DNA of 64,000 nt from Amphiura filiformis. Its lineage: Eukaryota; Echinodermata; Ophiuroidea; Amphilepidida; Amphiuridae. Below are positions 46,601-55,900 of this stretch, piece after piece; position 1 is the stretch's first letter; every line of letters starts with the position of its first letter. The translations under genes and the position numbers were made by a program. The DNA lies in NCBI RefSeq assembly GCF_039555335.1, contig NC_092628.1, positions 82,858,315 to 82,922,314 on the forward strand. The letters are read 5' to 3'. Below the pieces are notes generated by a model that saw nothing but the letters and a program-made list of their open reading frames with translations, was not told where the DNA came from and did not search any database.

Positions 46601-46644
46601 TTACCTATAAGACCAGCTGCAGAAAGACTTATTAGTGCAGCCAT
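31697..46644 (-). CDS. DENND10: DENN domain-containing protein 10 (seven exons)
   Basis: Coding exons, in minus-strand order: 46644-46605, 39005-38809, 37971-37743, 36713-36602, 35994-35786, 33604-33510, 31882-31697. All introns are GT-AG and all phases match, giving 355 aa (human protein about 357). Recognisable blocks: MAALISLSAAGLIE at the start, DVLWTWSYPS (about 20-29), FSLVLITKDFNPEKY (83-97), GSCQSEENGTF, KKKIVVYA (exon 4), IPALVWHRQNW (195-205), YVAGF and LYDVFIN in exon 5, KLHKDIAQAMV in exon 6, and TENFLFNLAVAEGL near the end. The known family (formerly FAM45) is a small DENN protein linked to Rab27 and late-endosome/multivesicular-body traffic. Exon 1 is only 40 coding bases, 7.6 kb from exon 2. 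I chose it because its ATG, donor GTAAGC and phase join exactly to the exon-2 acceptor. Intron 1 is filled with transposon debris. Confidence 0.95.
32832..33140. mobile_element. Inverted repeat carrying tRNA-like (SINE) sequence
   Basis: The arms AGAGCAGCCAGTGCACACTA + ACGTTGAAAAAAAA and TTTTTTTTCAATGTTAATGT + GTACTAGCTGCTCT face each other. Next to the right arm lies a tRNA-like segment with an A-box-like ATGCTCAGTTAGTTTGAGCG and a B-box-like GGTCGCCATTCGAATCC. The left side has the antisense TGGATTTGAACTGG. Most likely two SINE copies in opposite orientation or a foldback SINE. It lies in DENND10 intron 6. Confidence 0.65.
34158..35724. mobile_element. hAT-like non-autonomous element, 1567 bp
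   Basis: The ends CAGAGGCGGATTT and AAATCCGCCACTG are inverted repeats. The perfect 8-bp duplication CATATGAC flanks the element (34150-34157 and 35725-35732). The interior contains GCGCGAAAATTTGC-type words, GGGCCC words and a second GGGCGGATTTGCC near 34728, but no transposase reading frame. It occupies most of DENND10 intron 5. Confidence 0.92.
36110..36445. mobile_element. Foldback element with about 115-bp arms
   Basis: The left arm (TTTGAACAATTCCACAGAAA, GTGACGTTTCACCACTACAC, ACCCATCACTTCTGACT, TTTCCTTTTAT) is the reverse complement of the right arm with about 10-15 percent mismatch. The loop holds AGGACGAGAGGACC. It lies in DENND10 intron 4. Confidence 0.85.
37468..37682. mobile_element. 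MITE related to the GATCAAGC family
   Basis: ATGTGTCACGATCAAGGGAA + ATGAGTTGGATGTCG is mirrored by CGACATGTGACTCATTCCCC + TTGATCATGTCACAT. It lies in DENND10 intron 3, about 60 bp downstream of exon 3 on the plus-strand scale. Its ends recall those at 16229-16490. Confidence 0.8.
39209..39760 (+). pseudogene. Copia-type LTR retrotransposon polymerase remnant
   Basis: The reverse-transcriptase core of a Ty1/Copia element is readable in pieces: KARYVAKGYNQTKGIDYQET and FSPTADMTSVRAL in one frame from about 39317, HQMDVKT, then after shifts LYGLKQSGRNWNKLLHD (about 39570) and IIVIIWVDDIIIAAS (about 39705-39745). WVDD replaces the usual YVDD. Several frameshifts and stops make it dead. No LTRs or integrase were found. 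It lies in DENND10 intron 1, antisense to the gene. Confidence 0.85.
39765..40640 (+). pseudogene. LINE 3' fragment split by a DNA repeat
   Basis: KRTERVQKRAARFVSNTYGQ and ITAILKELNWP (about 39767-39870) are the conserved post-RT segment of CR1/Jockey-like LINEs, fused directly to the Copia remnant. The LINE resumes near 40480 with NSFFICTTREWNKL and SPLTFKTA, the usual C-terminal tail. Between about 39968 and 40470 a non-coding repeat is inserted. Dead copy. Confidence 0.75.
39968..40470. mobile_element. Repeat with TGTGCAATAATTATGAGCC end
   Basis: About 290 bp of this block (AAATTTTTGGGATCCCAATT through GGGCTCATAATTATTGCACA + GCCCC) recur in reverse orientation at 47430-47710 and partly at 46763-46935. 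A shorter inverted repeat, GTCGATTTTGAGTTTCCCGT / ACGGGAAACTCAAGATCGAC, closes its right part (40265-40288 and 40441-40464). It interrupts the LINE at 39765-40640. Confidence 0.75.
40733..41538 (+). pseudogene. RTE-like LINE endonuclease-RT remnant
   Basis: The frame beginning about 40733 has NITNIRYADDTVLLAESEED, containing the RT catalytic YADD motif, then KGLSLNCKKIECMVVSK. After frame breaks at about 40980-41110 the C-terminal domain is open for 137 codons (41125-41538). It has MYGSEAWSITTDIKRRLESC, WTDKVSNDDVL, LGHILRKDGFENLVLTGRIE and RSRGRKR, and ends in a natural stop. This tail is typical of the widespread endonuclease/reverse-transcriptase LINEs of marine invertebrates. Lies in DENND10 intron 1. 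Confidence 0.88.
41948..43115. mobile_element. hAT-like element, 1168 bp, CCCGGGGGGGGCACTC ends
   Basis: Ends CCCGGGGGGGGCACTC and GAGTGCCCCCCCCGGG are perfect inverted repeats. The perfect 8-bp duplication ACTGTGAG flanks it (41940-41947 and 43116-43123). Inside the left part are GTTCCTTAGACCCTCTGAA-type words. Inside the right part are four degenerate 30-bp repeats. No transposase. It lies in DENND10 intron 1. Confidence 0.92.
42928..43050. repeat. Four degenerate 30-bp tandem repeats
   Basis: Units of the form GGCCGATCAGTTCCCAAGAC + CCCCCTTTTT repeat four times with point changes (CAGTCAATCAG, CCGGCCAATCAG, CTGGCCGATCAG). They form the subterminal region of the hAT-like element. Such repeats are often transposase-binding arrays. 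Confidence 0.85.
43760..45773. mobile_element. 2.0-kb element with AGGGACAGAAT ends and 9-bp duplication
   Basis: Ends AGGGACAGAAT and ATTCTGTCCCT are inverted repeats. ACTGAATTT is duplicated on both sides (43751-43759 and 45774-45782) and occurs once in the uninterrupted family-A copy near 3702. A 9-bp duplication points to a Mutator-like or other non-hAT superfamily. No transposase-like open frame is present. A third element is nested inside. Confidence 0.9.
44407..45257. mobile_element. Innermost nested MITE (ATATGGCCATGCG ends)
   Basis: ATATGGCCATGCGTTTTGAG + TTGGGCC at the left is mirrored exactly at the right (27 bp), followed by further imperfect matches (GTAATGCGTTACATG versus GTTACATGCGC). 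It spans about 850 bp with a CTCCTCCTGATC microsatellite near 45000. It may use an ATAT duplication, though the palindromic end makes this ambiguous. Confidence 0.8.
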
Positions 46645-46762
46645 ATCTATAATCTAAAGTTGCTGAAACACTTCCAGATTGATTGGGGAACTCCTTCCTA
46701 TTCGTTTTCGATAATGTAATCTAGTGACGGGCGGTATACAAGTATCCGGAGCCGCGGGAACA

Positions 46763-47710
46763 CTGAGGGGCTGTGCAATAATTATGAGCCCGGGGGGCTT
46801 GCCGTCGCGTCGGCCCGCCCAAAATCGCTTGCGACCCACACTCTTGGCCTGCCAAAAAAACTTTGCCCCTCCCCCTGTAGGCCTACATGCCAAATTTTTG
46901 GGATCCCAATTTGCAAACCTAAAATGGTCTAGATATTGTAGGGGGCTGTCATTTTCTTCGGAAGAGGGGTCATGAATATACTGGGGGGTCATAGAATTTT
47001 TAGACCAAATATAGGGGGATTATAATTTTTTAACACCCAAAATAGGGGGGTTATAGAATTATTATGCGCAATTGTCACGCACTGTGCGCGCATTCTTCTT
47101 ATCGAAATGTGCGAACAATCTTTCGTTAGGCCTACAGGCTATTAAATGCAAAATTTTGGTGCGCTCCGCGCTTTCATTACACACAGGATCAAATTTTAAC
47201 ACACTCCACACACTTTCTTCGCTTTAAAGTTTTGGTGCGCCCCTACGGCAATGAATAATTTGTCTGAGTCTGTGTAGGCGGAAGGGGGGGGGGGTCATAA
47301 AAATTTCGACCCAAGAAAGGGGGGGCCGTAAAATATTTTTGGCCACGATAGGGGAAGTCATAAAAAAATTTACTCCGGTCACCGACATATTCATGATCCC
47401 CCTGCCAAAGAAAATGACATCCCTCTTAGGGGCTGTGCAATAATCGTGAACCCTGGGGGAGGGTAAAATTGGGGTGGGGGGGTAAAGTAATTTTTGGCAA
47501 GCCGAGAGGGGGGTAAGCGATTTTGGTGTACAATCATGGGGTGCTTTTTAAATAAAACGCTCAGTCTAAAAAGGCTTAGGAAAACAGTACGGAAACGCTT
47601 AAATATAGGCCTACGATTTTTTCTTCTCGATGCACTCGCAACATGTATCTAGACCACTAGATTTGTAAATTGCAATCCCAAAAATTTGACATGTGCATGG
47701 GGGGTGGGGG
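46763..47710. mobile_element. GTGCAATAATTATGAGCCC repeat split by a MITE
   Basis: Parts of the repeat at 39968 reappear: GGGGCTGTGCAATAATTATG (46768), CTAAAATGGTCTAGATAT (to about 46936), then GGGGCTGTGCAATAATCGTG (from 47430) to about 47700. A separate element sits between, at about 46938-47428. Its ends are GGGGGCTGTCATTTTCTTCG + GAAGAGGGGTCATGAATAT and their complements. Its interior has direct GGGGGTCATARAATTTTT words. Confidence 0.7.
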
Positions 47711-47831
47711 CAAAGAATTTTTGGTAGGCCGAGAAGGGGGAAGTAATTTTTAGCAGGTCGAGGAGGGGGGAAGCAATGGCGAGCCATTTGGAAATTTTTA
47801 CCCGGGGGGGACTCATAATTATTGCACAGCC

Positions 47832-48303
47832 CAGTGGCGTAGATTACTTTTTGACATGGGGGGGGGGGGTAGGGGGGCAGAAAAAATTCTTGAAGTATAG
47901 TAAATCCAGCACCTTTTGGCGACAGAATCAGTTTATGGTACATTTTTTGCACGAAGCGTGCGAAAAAATTTGCTATTTGGAAGCTAAATTGATAAAATAT
48001 GGTGCAAAAGTGGAATAGATGCGTGGGAAGCGCACGCAAATTTGCATTTTGGGGGCTAAAATGGGCAAATACGAGGTTATTTGGTCAGAAACCCATATCC
48101 AGGCATCACATTGGGGGATGATTGTATGGACCATTCCCCCTGGCAAAATATTGTTTTTAGGGGAGGGGCAAAGTGGTGGGGGGGGGCAAGATAAATTTTA
48201 AGGGGGAAAAAGTACAAAAAGCCTAAAAATGTTAAATATCGGGGCGGCCACCATCCCACGGGGCGGGGCAGCTTCCCCTGTTTGCCCTCCCGTTATGCCA
48301 CTG
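47832..48303 (+). mobile_element. CAGTGGCGTAGATTAC-ended element
   Basis: It begins CAGTGGCGTAGATTACTTTT and ends TTATGCCACTG. The interior contains GCACGAAGCGTGCGAAAAAA and TGGTGCAAAAGTGGAATAG and matches the minus-strand fragment at 5768-6094. No clean target duplication; the left edge abuts another repeat (GCACAGCC). Confidence 0.7.
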
Positions 48304-48404
48304 CAATATATTTTGCATAGAACATTTCCTTTCTGTATTTACTGAGCTCCAGAATTCAGTGACACACAAAAAAAAACTATCGTGGGGTTCAACTTAGAAA
48401 CTTA

Positions 48405-48540
48405 GGCCTCCAAAATAGTAACCCAAGTCCCAAGATAGTAACTCGGGCCCCCATAGTAACTCGGAGCCCGACTTAGCAACTCGGGGTCCCCTGCAAGCCT
48501 GTGATAGTAAGATAGTAACTCAGTGCCCCAGATGAGAAAC
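48405..48540. repeat. Degenerate tandem repeat AGTAACTCGGGGCCC
   Basis: About six imperfect units of (AT)AGTAACTCGGRGCCC, with variants AACCCAAGTCCCAAG, AGCAACTCGGGGTCCC and AGTAACTCAGTGCCCC, lie in about 135 bp. Unit length varies from about 15 to 25 bp. Confidence 0.75.
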
Positions 48541-48623
48541 AAATTGGTTCATTGAGTTAGAACATGACTAGCTACAGAAACTTCGAACATTGAATTTCTA
48601 GTTCAATTTCTGTGTAAGGGCCT

Positions 48624-48850
48624 AAAAAATGTTTGATTGGCGTAACCCGACCGACCCTAAAAAGAGGCTCGACCCTAGACTTAAAAAAAAAAAAAAAATA
48701 AAAAAAAAAAAAAAAAAAAATTAAATTAAAAAAAAAGAAAAAAAAGTTCCAAAGCCTTTATCATTCGCGATTTACAGCTTATACAAAAAAATGTGTGTAA
48801 TTTCTTTCATTTCATTTTTTTATATTACGCCAATCAAACAATTTTTTTTA
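48624..48850. mobile_element. MITE with AATGTTTGATTGGCGTAA ends and poly-A core
   Basis: Ends AATGTTTGATTGGCGTAA and TTACGCCAATCAAACAATTT are inverted. The centre is an approximately 70-bp A-rich tract (48681-48747) after a CCGACCGACCCTAAAAA motif. Confidence 0.75.
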
Positions 48851-50387
48851 AAGCCATAACAAAATCAGTGAGGGTCTTTGGGTGACAGATCAAGTGGAAA
48901 AATAAGGGGTGTTCGCAAGCAAATATGGGGTCTTTGGGTGACAGCGACGCTGAAAAGGGGATCAGAACAGAACAGTCCTACATATGCGTCACATCCAAAG
49001 TGGGAGTGCCCCCCAGGGAAAATTATTGGACAGCCCCTTATGACCAGGATAACTGTTATTGCCCAACCCTAAATTTCCCAGCCGTCTCCCTAATTGATCC
49101 GAGCGCCCGTCGTACATGGACAACGTCGGAAAAAAACCAGGAATGAAGAAGAGAAAAATTGTATGATTGATTACTGGTAAATTTTGAGTGTTAAAGGTTG
49201 GTTTTGTTGTACATAAGATTTATGTGATTCATTGCTATCTATTACAACCTTTCATTTTATTAATGGTCCCTAAAACTTTACACAGTCGCTCATTGAATGT
49301 GGGCCTAAAAACTAAGTAAGTCAAGTGACATGTAAAATGTCATGCATCACTAACTGTTGCTACTAATACTAGTACCGTAGGCATAAATATCTAATTCTCG
49401 ATCATGAGAGCCAATTTGGGTATGCACAGGTATTTGCGTCGAGCGTACCACGCAAAGACCTGTGCTTACGGCGCAAACACAGCTTTTGATAATTGCTCAT
49501 ACATGTCGTTGCTAGGGCTGGGACAAGCGGCTAGGGGACGCAGGGGTAACCTTGTCAATCAAATACTTCATCTATTGTGTCCAACACTTTTAAGTAAAAA
49601 AACACAAAAAATGTTTTGTTATAATACAGGATTTTGATTAAAATCCGATAAGTGATCGATGTATATCGATAAAAATAGGATCAAGATCGTGGATGAGCTA
49701 TGGCGGCATGCTTTAAAACTTAAAACGATTCAGCCAGGTACCTCGTAGGCTGGATTCAGCAGCAGGATGTCATGACTTAATTTATTTTTATTACGATTAA
49801 AAAAAACCCGAAATAATAATAATAATAAAATGATGATAATATTATATACTATAATAATACAGGATTTTTTTTTAATTAAAGAAAAACATTTTTTTTATCA
49901 TAGGCCTATTAATTAAACATGTTAAATATACCATTTCGTAACATCTTGTAGGCCTGTTAATGTCCCGCACACTGACAGAATGAATATTTTAAACTTGTTA
50001 TATAACTTGAGAATCTCAGACGAAAATACCTAGGCCTACATCTCAGTTGCAAACGTTTATTTGGTTTAAAAAAAAAGCAGGATATTAAATCTTATGTGTT
50101 TTCAAATGTATAGAAATAGTAAGATTTCTTCTTTTTAGTACGGTAATACGTATTTATTTATTCTCATATATTTAGTGTAGCAATATTATTATTGTTATTA
50201 TTTTATATACTGTTTTATTCAATTTTGAATTATGTTCAACTATCATGGCTTTCAACTTTCACATTAAAATGTAGATTATGTGGTATCTTTATACTATAGG
50301 CTATAAATAAATGACCAATGATTTAACATAACTTTATAACATAAAGTTTGAAAGTTTACAATTTTAATATTTTATATTATTATTATT

Positions 50388-50388
<1 letters not shown>

Positions 50389-50444
<56 letters not shown>

Positions 50445-50500
50445 GCGATGACGACGACGATGATGATGATGATGATGATGATGGATGATGATGATGATGC
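50389..50500. repeat. (GAT)n microsatellite, about 110 bp
   Basis: GATGATGAT runs with a few GAC and GCG interruptions near 50445-50460, followed by a single-base slip (ATGGATG) near 50484. It lies inside the 2.3-kb inverted-repeat element. Confidence 0.95.
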
Positions 50501-51065
50501 TTGTAGCCAATATTATTATTTTAATATAGTATATGTTTTGTGATATATGAAATAAAAAATGAATGAATGAATTATTTTAACATTGTGATAACTATTCATT
50601 GTTATCATTATTAATTTTTTATTTCATTTCAAATTGTAATATTTTATATTTTATTTAGCTTTTATTCCATGCAAGTTTATGTGCACGAGTTAAACTTGGT
50701 CAATTTCGCACAGTGGTGCTCTACCATGCAGTCGATTTACCGTTGGTGGGATAATTGCCTATCGATTGGATTGATCATGGATAAACGTATCGGTGATGTC
50801 ACTGGCTTTAAACTTTGGCGGACAATAGAATAACCATTGATTGACAAGGTTACCCCTGCGTCCCCTAGCCGCTTGTGGGCTGGGCAAGGTCAAGGTTCGG
50901 TCATGTAGTTCGCACGCGTTATTGGTCAAGAGCCGGGCTTAAACAGCGCTTTTGCCCGGTGTCCCGGATATGAGATCGCCGGGTAAGGAAAATGCAAGGA
51001 AAATCATGTTTTTTAATAATGTTAGCGGCCGCGCCCCTCGGGCATTAACAACCGTTTACGTTTAG

Positions 51066-51556
51066 CAGGGTTGTTGATTTTTTTTATTTAAAAAAAATAA
51101 ATAAAAAAATGGGATTCATTTGATTTAAATCGGATTTTTTTGATTTAGTCCGATTTTTTTGATTTTTTTATTCCAAGAACTGCTATACCCCATGAAAAAT
51201 CAAAAGACTACCAGTGAAATGCTAGTCATATGCACAATCCTACCAGGTATTTACAAAAAAATCAAAACATGTTTTTACGTGTAAAAATTTCAAAGAAAAA
51301 ATTTGGTAAAATCATGGGGAAAAACCTGTTGAACTCATGAATTCTGCACCTTGAAAATGAATTTTAAGCAATAGAGATAAAGGGACATCACAGAGTTATT
51401 TAATTGTATCCAAAAATTGTAGAAACATTAGGAATGAAGTAAAACAGTCAATTTAAGAAAGAAATGTACTTATATTTATCAAAAATGGTAAAAAATGAAA
51501 AAAAGTTGATTTAAATCAGTGATTTAAATCGGCGTGATTTAAATCAAACAACCCTG
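51066..51556. mobile_element. hAT-like MITE, 491 bp, CAGGGTTGTT ends
   Basis: Ends CAGGGTTGTTGATTT and AAATCAAACAACCCTG are inverted, and subterminal GATTTAAATC words recur in both flanks. The flanks ACGTTTAG (51058-51065) and CCGTTTAG (51557-51564) form an 8-bp duplication with one mismatch. CAGGGTTG is a typical hAT terminus. It is younger than the 2.3-kb element it interrupts. Confidence 0.85.
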
Positions 51557-51739
51557 CCGTTTAGTAATGAAAATGTATGAATGAACCCCTAATTCTATGA
51601 AAAGTACGCTGACGCAGAGATACATCTTCTCATGATCGAGAATTAGTTATTTTGCCTAGAGTTAGACTTTAGTCTAGAATTTTTAGACTGTACTGGTAAA
51701 TTTAATTTTTTGGCCAAACTGGGACACTATCATAAAATG

Positions 51740-52700
51740 TATTCTGTCGGTCTGTGCCACGTCACTTCCGGTTGATGATGCGACTCACGGTCGAGTGAAA
51801 ACATTCGATTTTTGTTGATGATTTCTGTCATTGGTGTTATGTAAATTTCGATCGCAAAGATCGTCAGTGGAATCAAACAACCATTTCTAAGTCTTCTGAG
51901 TGGAAGAAACTTACTTGATTTACCATTTATATACTGACAAACTTAAAATTAAATTCCATGGTCGAGTGTCGTTTTTTCCGAAATTGAATGTCACTCCAAC
52001 AACATCGCTATGTAGCCTCCTTCACAGCCGGTTTCTGTTGTTCATAACAAACCGTGAGCCACATGCAGTTTGGGCCTGAGACTAGAGATAGCCCGGATGT
52101 TGGACCGAGTCAATATATATTGTTTTTGATGACATGAGTTATGTCATGAAAAAGACTGAGTCTTGTATGCGAAAGTTTTGCATGTTCTCTCGGTCAGGGT
52201 TGTTCCATCTATACTACATGTATGTTATCTAGTAAGTGTGTTGATATGCGATTCCAGCGATGTATGGCCATGATTGCACTTGCCCATTTCAATTGAAAGA
52301 ACAAAGCTTTCAACAGCTGTACACGATCATATATTCTCTCGGTCGGGGCCACGTCACATCCATTCATGCATTGGAGTGAAAACAACTTATTGCATATTTT
52401 TATTTGCAGAGAGTCGAACCTGGCACAATAGTGTGATAGCTTGTGATGCACTCCAGAGTTCAGTGAATGCGAATGTTGTTTTCACTGCAGTGCTATTGTC
52501 AGCCGGTTCATGCCTGGATGTCCGACCGACAGAATATATAGCGTATTTCAAACTACAATGCGAACGCACAACCTTGGATACAATCTTGTGTGTTGGCATG
52601 GTTGGATTCACTTCTGCGTTAATCATGTAACATACGCACACGCTGACGCTGGCATACATCATTCTCTCGGTCGGGGTTGTTCCATCCAGTGTACTTACCC
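51740..52700. repeat. Scattered CTCTCGGTCGGGGTTGTTCC repeats
   Basis: The word (T)CTCTCGGTCGGGGTTGTTCC or a variant occurs near 52191, 52336 and 52663. A CGGTCTGTGCCACGTCAC form occurs near 51749, and inverted relatives (GGACCGAGTCAATATAT, CCGACCGACAGAATATAT) near 52101 and 52520. These are probably ends of several related small elements just upstream of ZDHHC16. The overlapping open frames here are not convincing genes. Confidence 0.55.
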
Positions 52701-52987
52701 ATTTCTCACGACTGCTTAAAAATATATAATCTGTGGTGTTAAAGGGGACACCCTCGTTATTCAACAAAGGGGACACCCTCATGAAATCCCTATCGGTTTG
52801 TACAGGGCCTTTCAGTTCCAGTCAATTTTCTCCCCGTAGAAAACACTAATTTGCTTTTCCTGTACTGGAACTGGAATAGCCCAATATATCTCTGTAATTT
52901 GGGTTGGAAAATAGGTTTTGAGTGAGTGTTTTAAGTTTGTTAATCTTATAAGTATTGTCATCTTGTTCACCCATATATAGCTTACCA

Positions 52988-55900
52988 ATGAATGAGACAA
53001 CCTCTGTCCAACGTAAGAAGCCAACCAACCTCACCATGGGGAGAGGTGACTACAATCAACATTCTGTTGAATCAAAGGTTCACAGAACATGTTGTCAGAA
53101 GATCCTTGAGTACTTTAGGATGATCAGATTTAGCCTACGTGCCTTGACCTACAACTCCTTTACATCTAAGAGCATTGTGCTGGATACAGCTATGGAACCA
53201 ATATTTTGGATTGTGGATCGTCTTAGTAGAAAAATAGGACCAGTGAGTATTAATCTTTATTTGAATCATCTTGCAGATTCAAAATCCTAGTGCAGTATTT
53301 GCTTTGTACAGACTTATTGTCAGATTATCTATTTTCATTGGTTTAAAACTATTTGATTAAAAAGCACCAAAAACATCACAATCATTGTTACATAATTATG
53401 TTCAACTGTACTTTTGTTATTGAGGCAAGGCCAACAATGAGTGCAACACATTTAATATTTTTGATGAATTCTACTTTGCATTGGCAGATTATGGTTGTCT
53501 TAGTGGTGGTATTGACAACATATGTAGTCAGTTTCTTCTACATTATTCTTCTACCATACCTCTGGAATCGTGGTCAGTTTGGGGTCATCACTTTCCATTG
53601 GATCTTTGGACATTGGCTGCTGGTTAACATAGTCTTTCATTACTACAAGGGAGTTACCACCCCACCTGGTGAACCACCACAGGTCAGTTTAATAGCATAC
53701 CTGATATATTTGATATTGACAAATAATAACTAGCATGAAAGCAACATCAAACACTATTTGTCATCCATATAAGCCTATGGAAATGTATTACACATTTAAA
53801 AAAGTGCCCTTTATATTATTAAAGCGCAAATGCAGGTTATTGAAAAAGTATAATGACTGCGTCTTGTGATGTAGCACATAAGTATGCTTTACAATGACCA
53901 TGTTGTGTGACATTATATGCATTTGAACAATTTACCCTGGCACTGGCCGCCGTATTTGGATATCGCATGATTCTGTGCTGGTGTGATTGGTTGCTAGCAA
54001 TATTTCCTTAATCAGCTATTTTATTTTGTGTAGGGAAAATGAAAGATCATTATAATATAATTAGTTAAAATTGTATTTTGTTTTCAAATTTAAAAGAAGA
54101 ATATCTGACACAGATGGAGTGATGGTTATGAATGAGGTTAATGATTTTGCATCAGTTATTTGAAAACACATGGTATAAAAGGCTAAGAACATACAAGATT
54201 GAATTGGTAAATCAGCTCATAACAAACACAACTTTGGCATTTTCAATTAACACTAAATGTAATACTTGCTGAAATTGCTGTACTTAAATTTCTTGTATTT
54301 CTAACTCTCTAATAATATTCTTTGTATTTGTTACAGATCTTATCAGATACAAATGTAGCTACTATATGCAAGCGATGTGTAGGTCCCAAGCCTCCTCGCA
54401 CCCACCACTGTAGTGTCTGCAATCACTGCATCCTCAAGATGGATCATCATTGTCGTATCCTTATCATTAAAAATATATGTATAGTATGTGTATATACTTC
54501 AGAACAAGATACAAGCTGGGCATAATTCCAGAATACTCTTTGTAGGCTTTGTAATCTGTGTTTGATAGTAATTTCCTTTCGGTTAGGGTAAGGGTTGAGG
54601 TAATGCTGTGAGTAAGGAAAGGATGTATTCCAAGAGAAAAAAAAGACTGCATTAAGGTCTGACTCACAGGCACATACATGACTGTTCAAATTAGCTTCTG
54701 TGCATATGCATGCCAATAGTTGCTCTGTACGTTGATAAAGGCTATCCGGTCATCATAGTAACTATTATCACTATTGAATGTTACAATAATAAGCGGATGC
54801 TCAAAATGCAAGAAAACATTTAAAAAAATTCTATGCCGGTTGCAGCCGAACCTGGCGCAAACCTATCAGCACTTAGATTGTAACATCCACCAATTATCTG
54901 TGCAGCTCCCCAAATTCCATTGGGTGAAGCAAGTTTGTGATAACCAAACACTTAATCACCAATTCTGAAAGCAGGAGGTAACCAGACATCTCAGTGAAAA
55001 CATGCAACAGCAAGCATGGATCGGGATAAACCAAGTACACACACAGTCCTTGGGTGCAGCCTAGGCTTGAACCCAGGGCTCAGTGGTGAGAGAACAACTG
55101 CTGTACCAACTGGCTCCCTGTTAGTGGTGCAATTCAATCAAACAAACCGTTGTGTGAAGTATGAAAACCTGAATCAGGCAGGAAAATTCTAATATTCCAA
55201 AATAGCATTCAATATAACAAGATTGGTAGAAAACAAAAGAAAATCCACTGACCATTTAGGATTTGAACCCAGGACCTTCAGTTTACCAGTCCAGTACTCT
55301 AAATGCATGTTTTCCATCTATATCATCATTGACATCAAAGTTTGGATGATTTTCCTTAACTTTAAACCATTTCTATCACAGCATGGTTGAACAATTGTGT
55401 TGGCCATTTCAATCACCGTTATTTCATGTTATTTTGTATCTATATGTGGTTAGGTACACTCTATGTATGTATATCAGTGTGGGATATCTTTGCAGAAGAA
55501 TTCTTTGATGCCAAGGTAAGTCAGTCAGTCAAGTAGATCTGCCCTTTGCAAAGGGCAGTCACTCTAGAGGCTCTTTACTGAAACATGCATACACAGGAGG
55601 TTGCACAGAATCCCTGCACCCCTATCTGGGTTGAGAATTGTTTTGAGCATGAGTAAATCCTGGGTGATTATAAACGCTGGCTAAAACTTATCAGGGGTCC
55701 TGCTTTTCTGTTTGTGCGATAATGCAGAGTCGACAACAAAAGTTGAATTTGAAAATTATTATATATACTTAGTTCTTAGTTGATAGGATAAAAAAAACCC
55801 AACAACTGAAAACCAGTTCATCTGGCTGGATTTGAACCAGTTAAGGCAGCTGTGTACTCTAGACATTGTTTCTTTCGCAAAATTGAGTTTTTTTGATATG

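Larger units (their letters stand above)
49379..51655. mobile_element. 2.3-kb element with long imperfect inverted repeats
   Basis: Outer ends share CTAATTCTCGATCATGAGA in opposite orientation (about 49390 and 51630). A second, longer matched pair lies further in: ACAAGCGGCTAGGGGACGCA + GGGGTAACCTTGTCAATCAA at 49522-49562 and inverted at 50837-50880. No transposase frame was seen. A hAT-like element has inserted near its right end, and a GAT microsatellite lies in its middle. Confidence 0.75.
46645..52987. other. Divergent intergenic region between DENND10 and ZDHHC16
   Basis: The start codons of DENND10 (-) and ZDHHC16 (+) face away from each other across 6.3 kb. The promoters of both genes should lie here, but no TATA box or obvious initiator was identified. 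Most of the interval is the repeats listed separately. The non-repeat parts next to each start are short. Confidence 0.5.

Noticed and set aside
52274-52782. Overlapping 118- and 131-codon frames upstream of ZDHHC16
   Set aside because: They lie among the CTCTCGGTCGGGG repeats and oppose each other; no domain seen.
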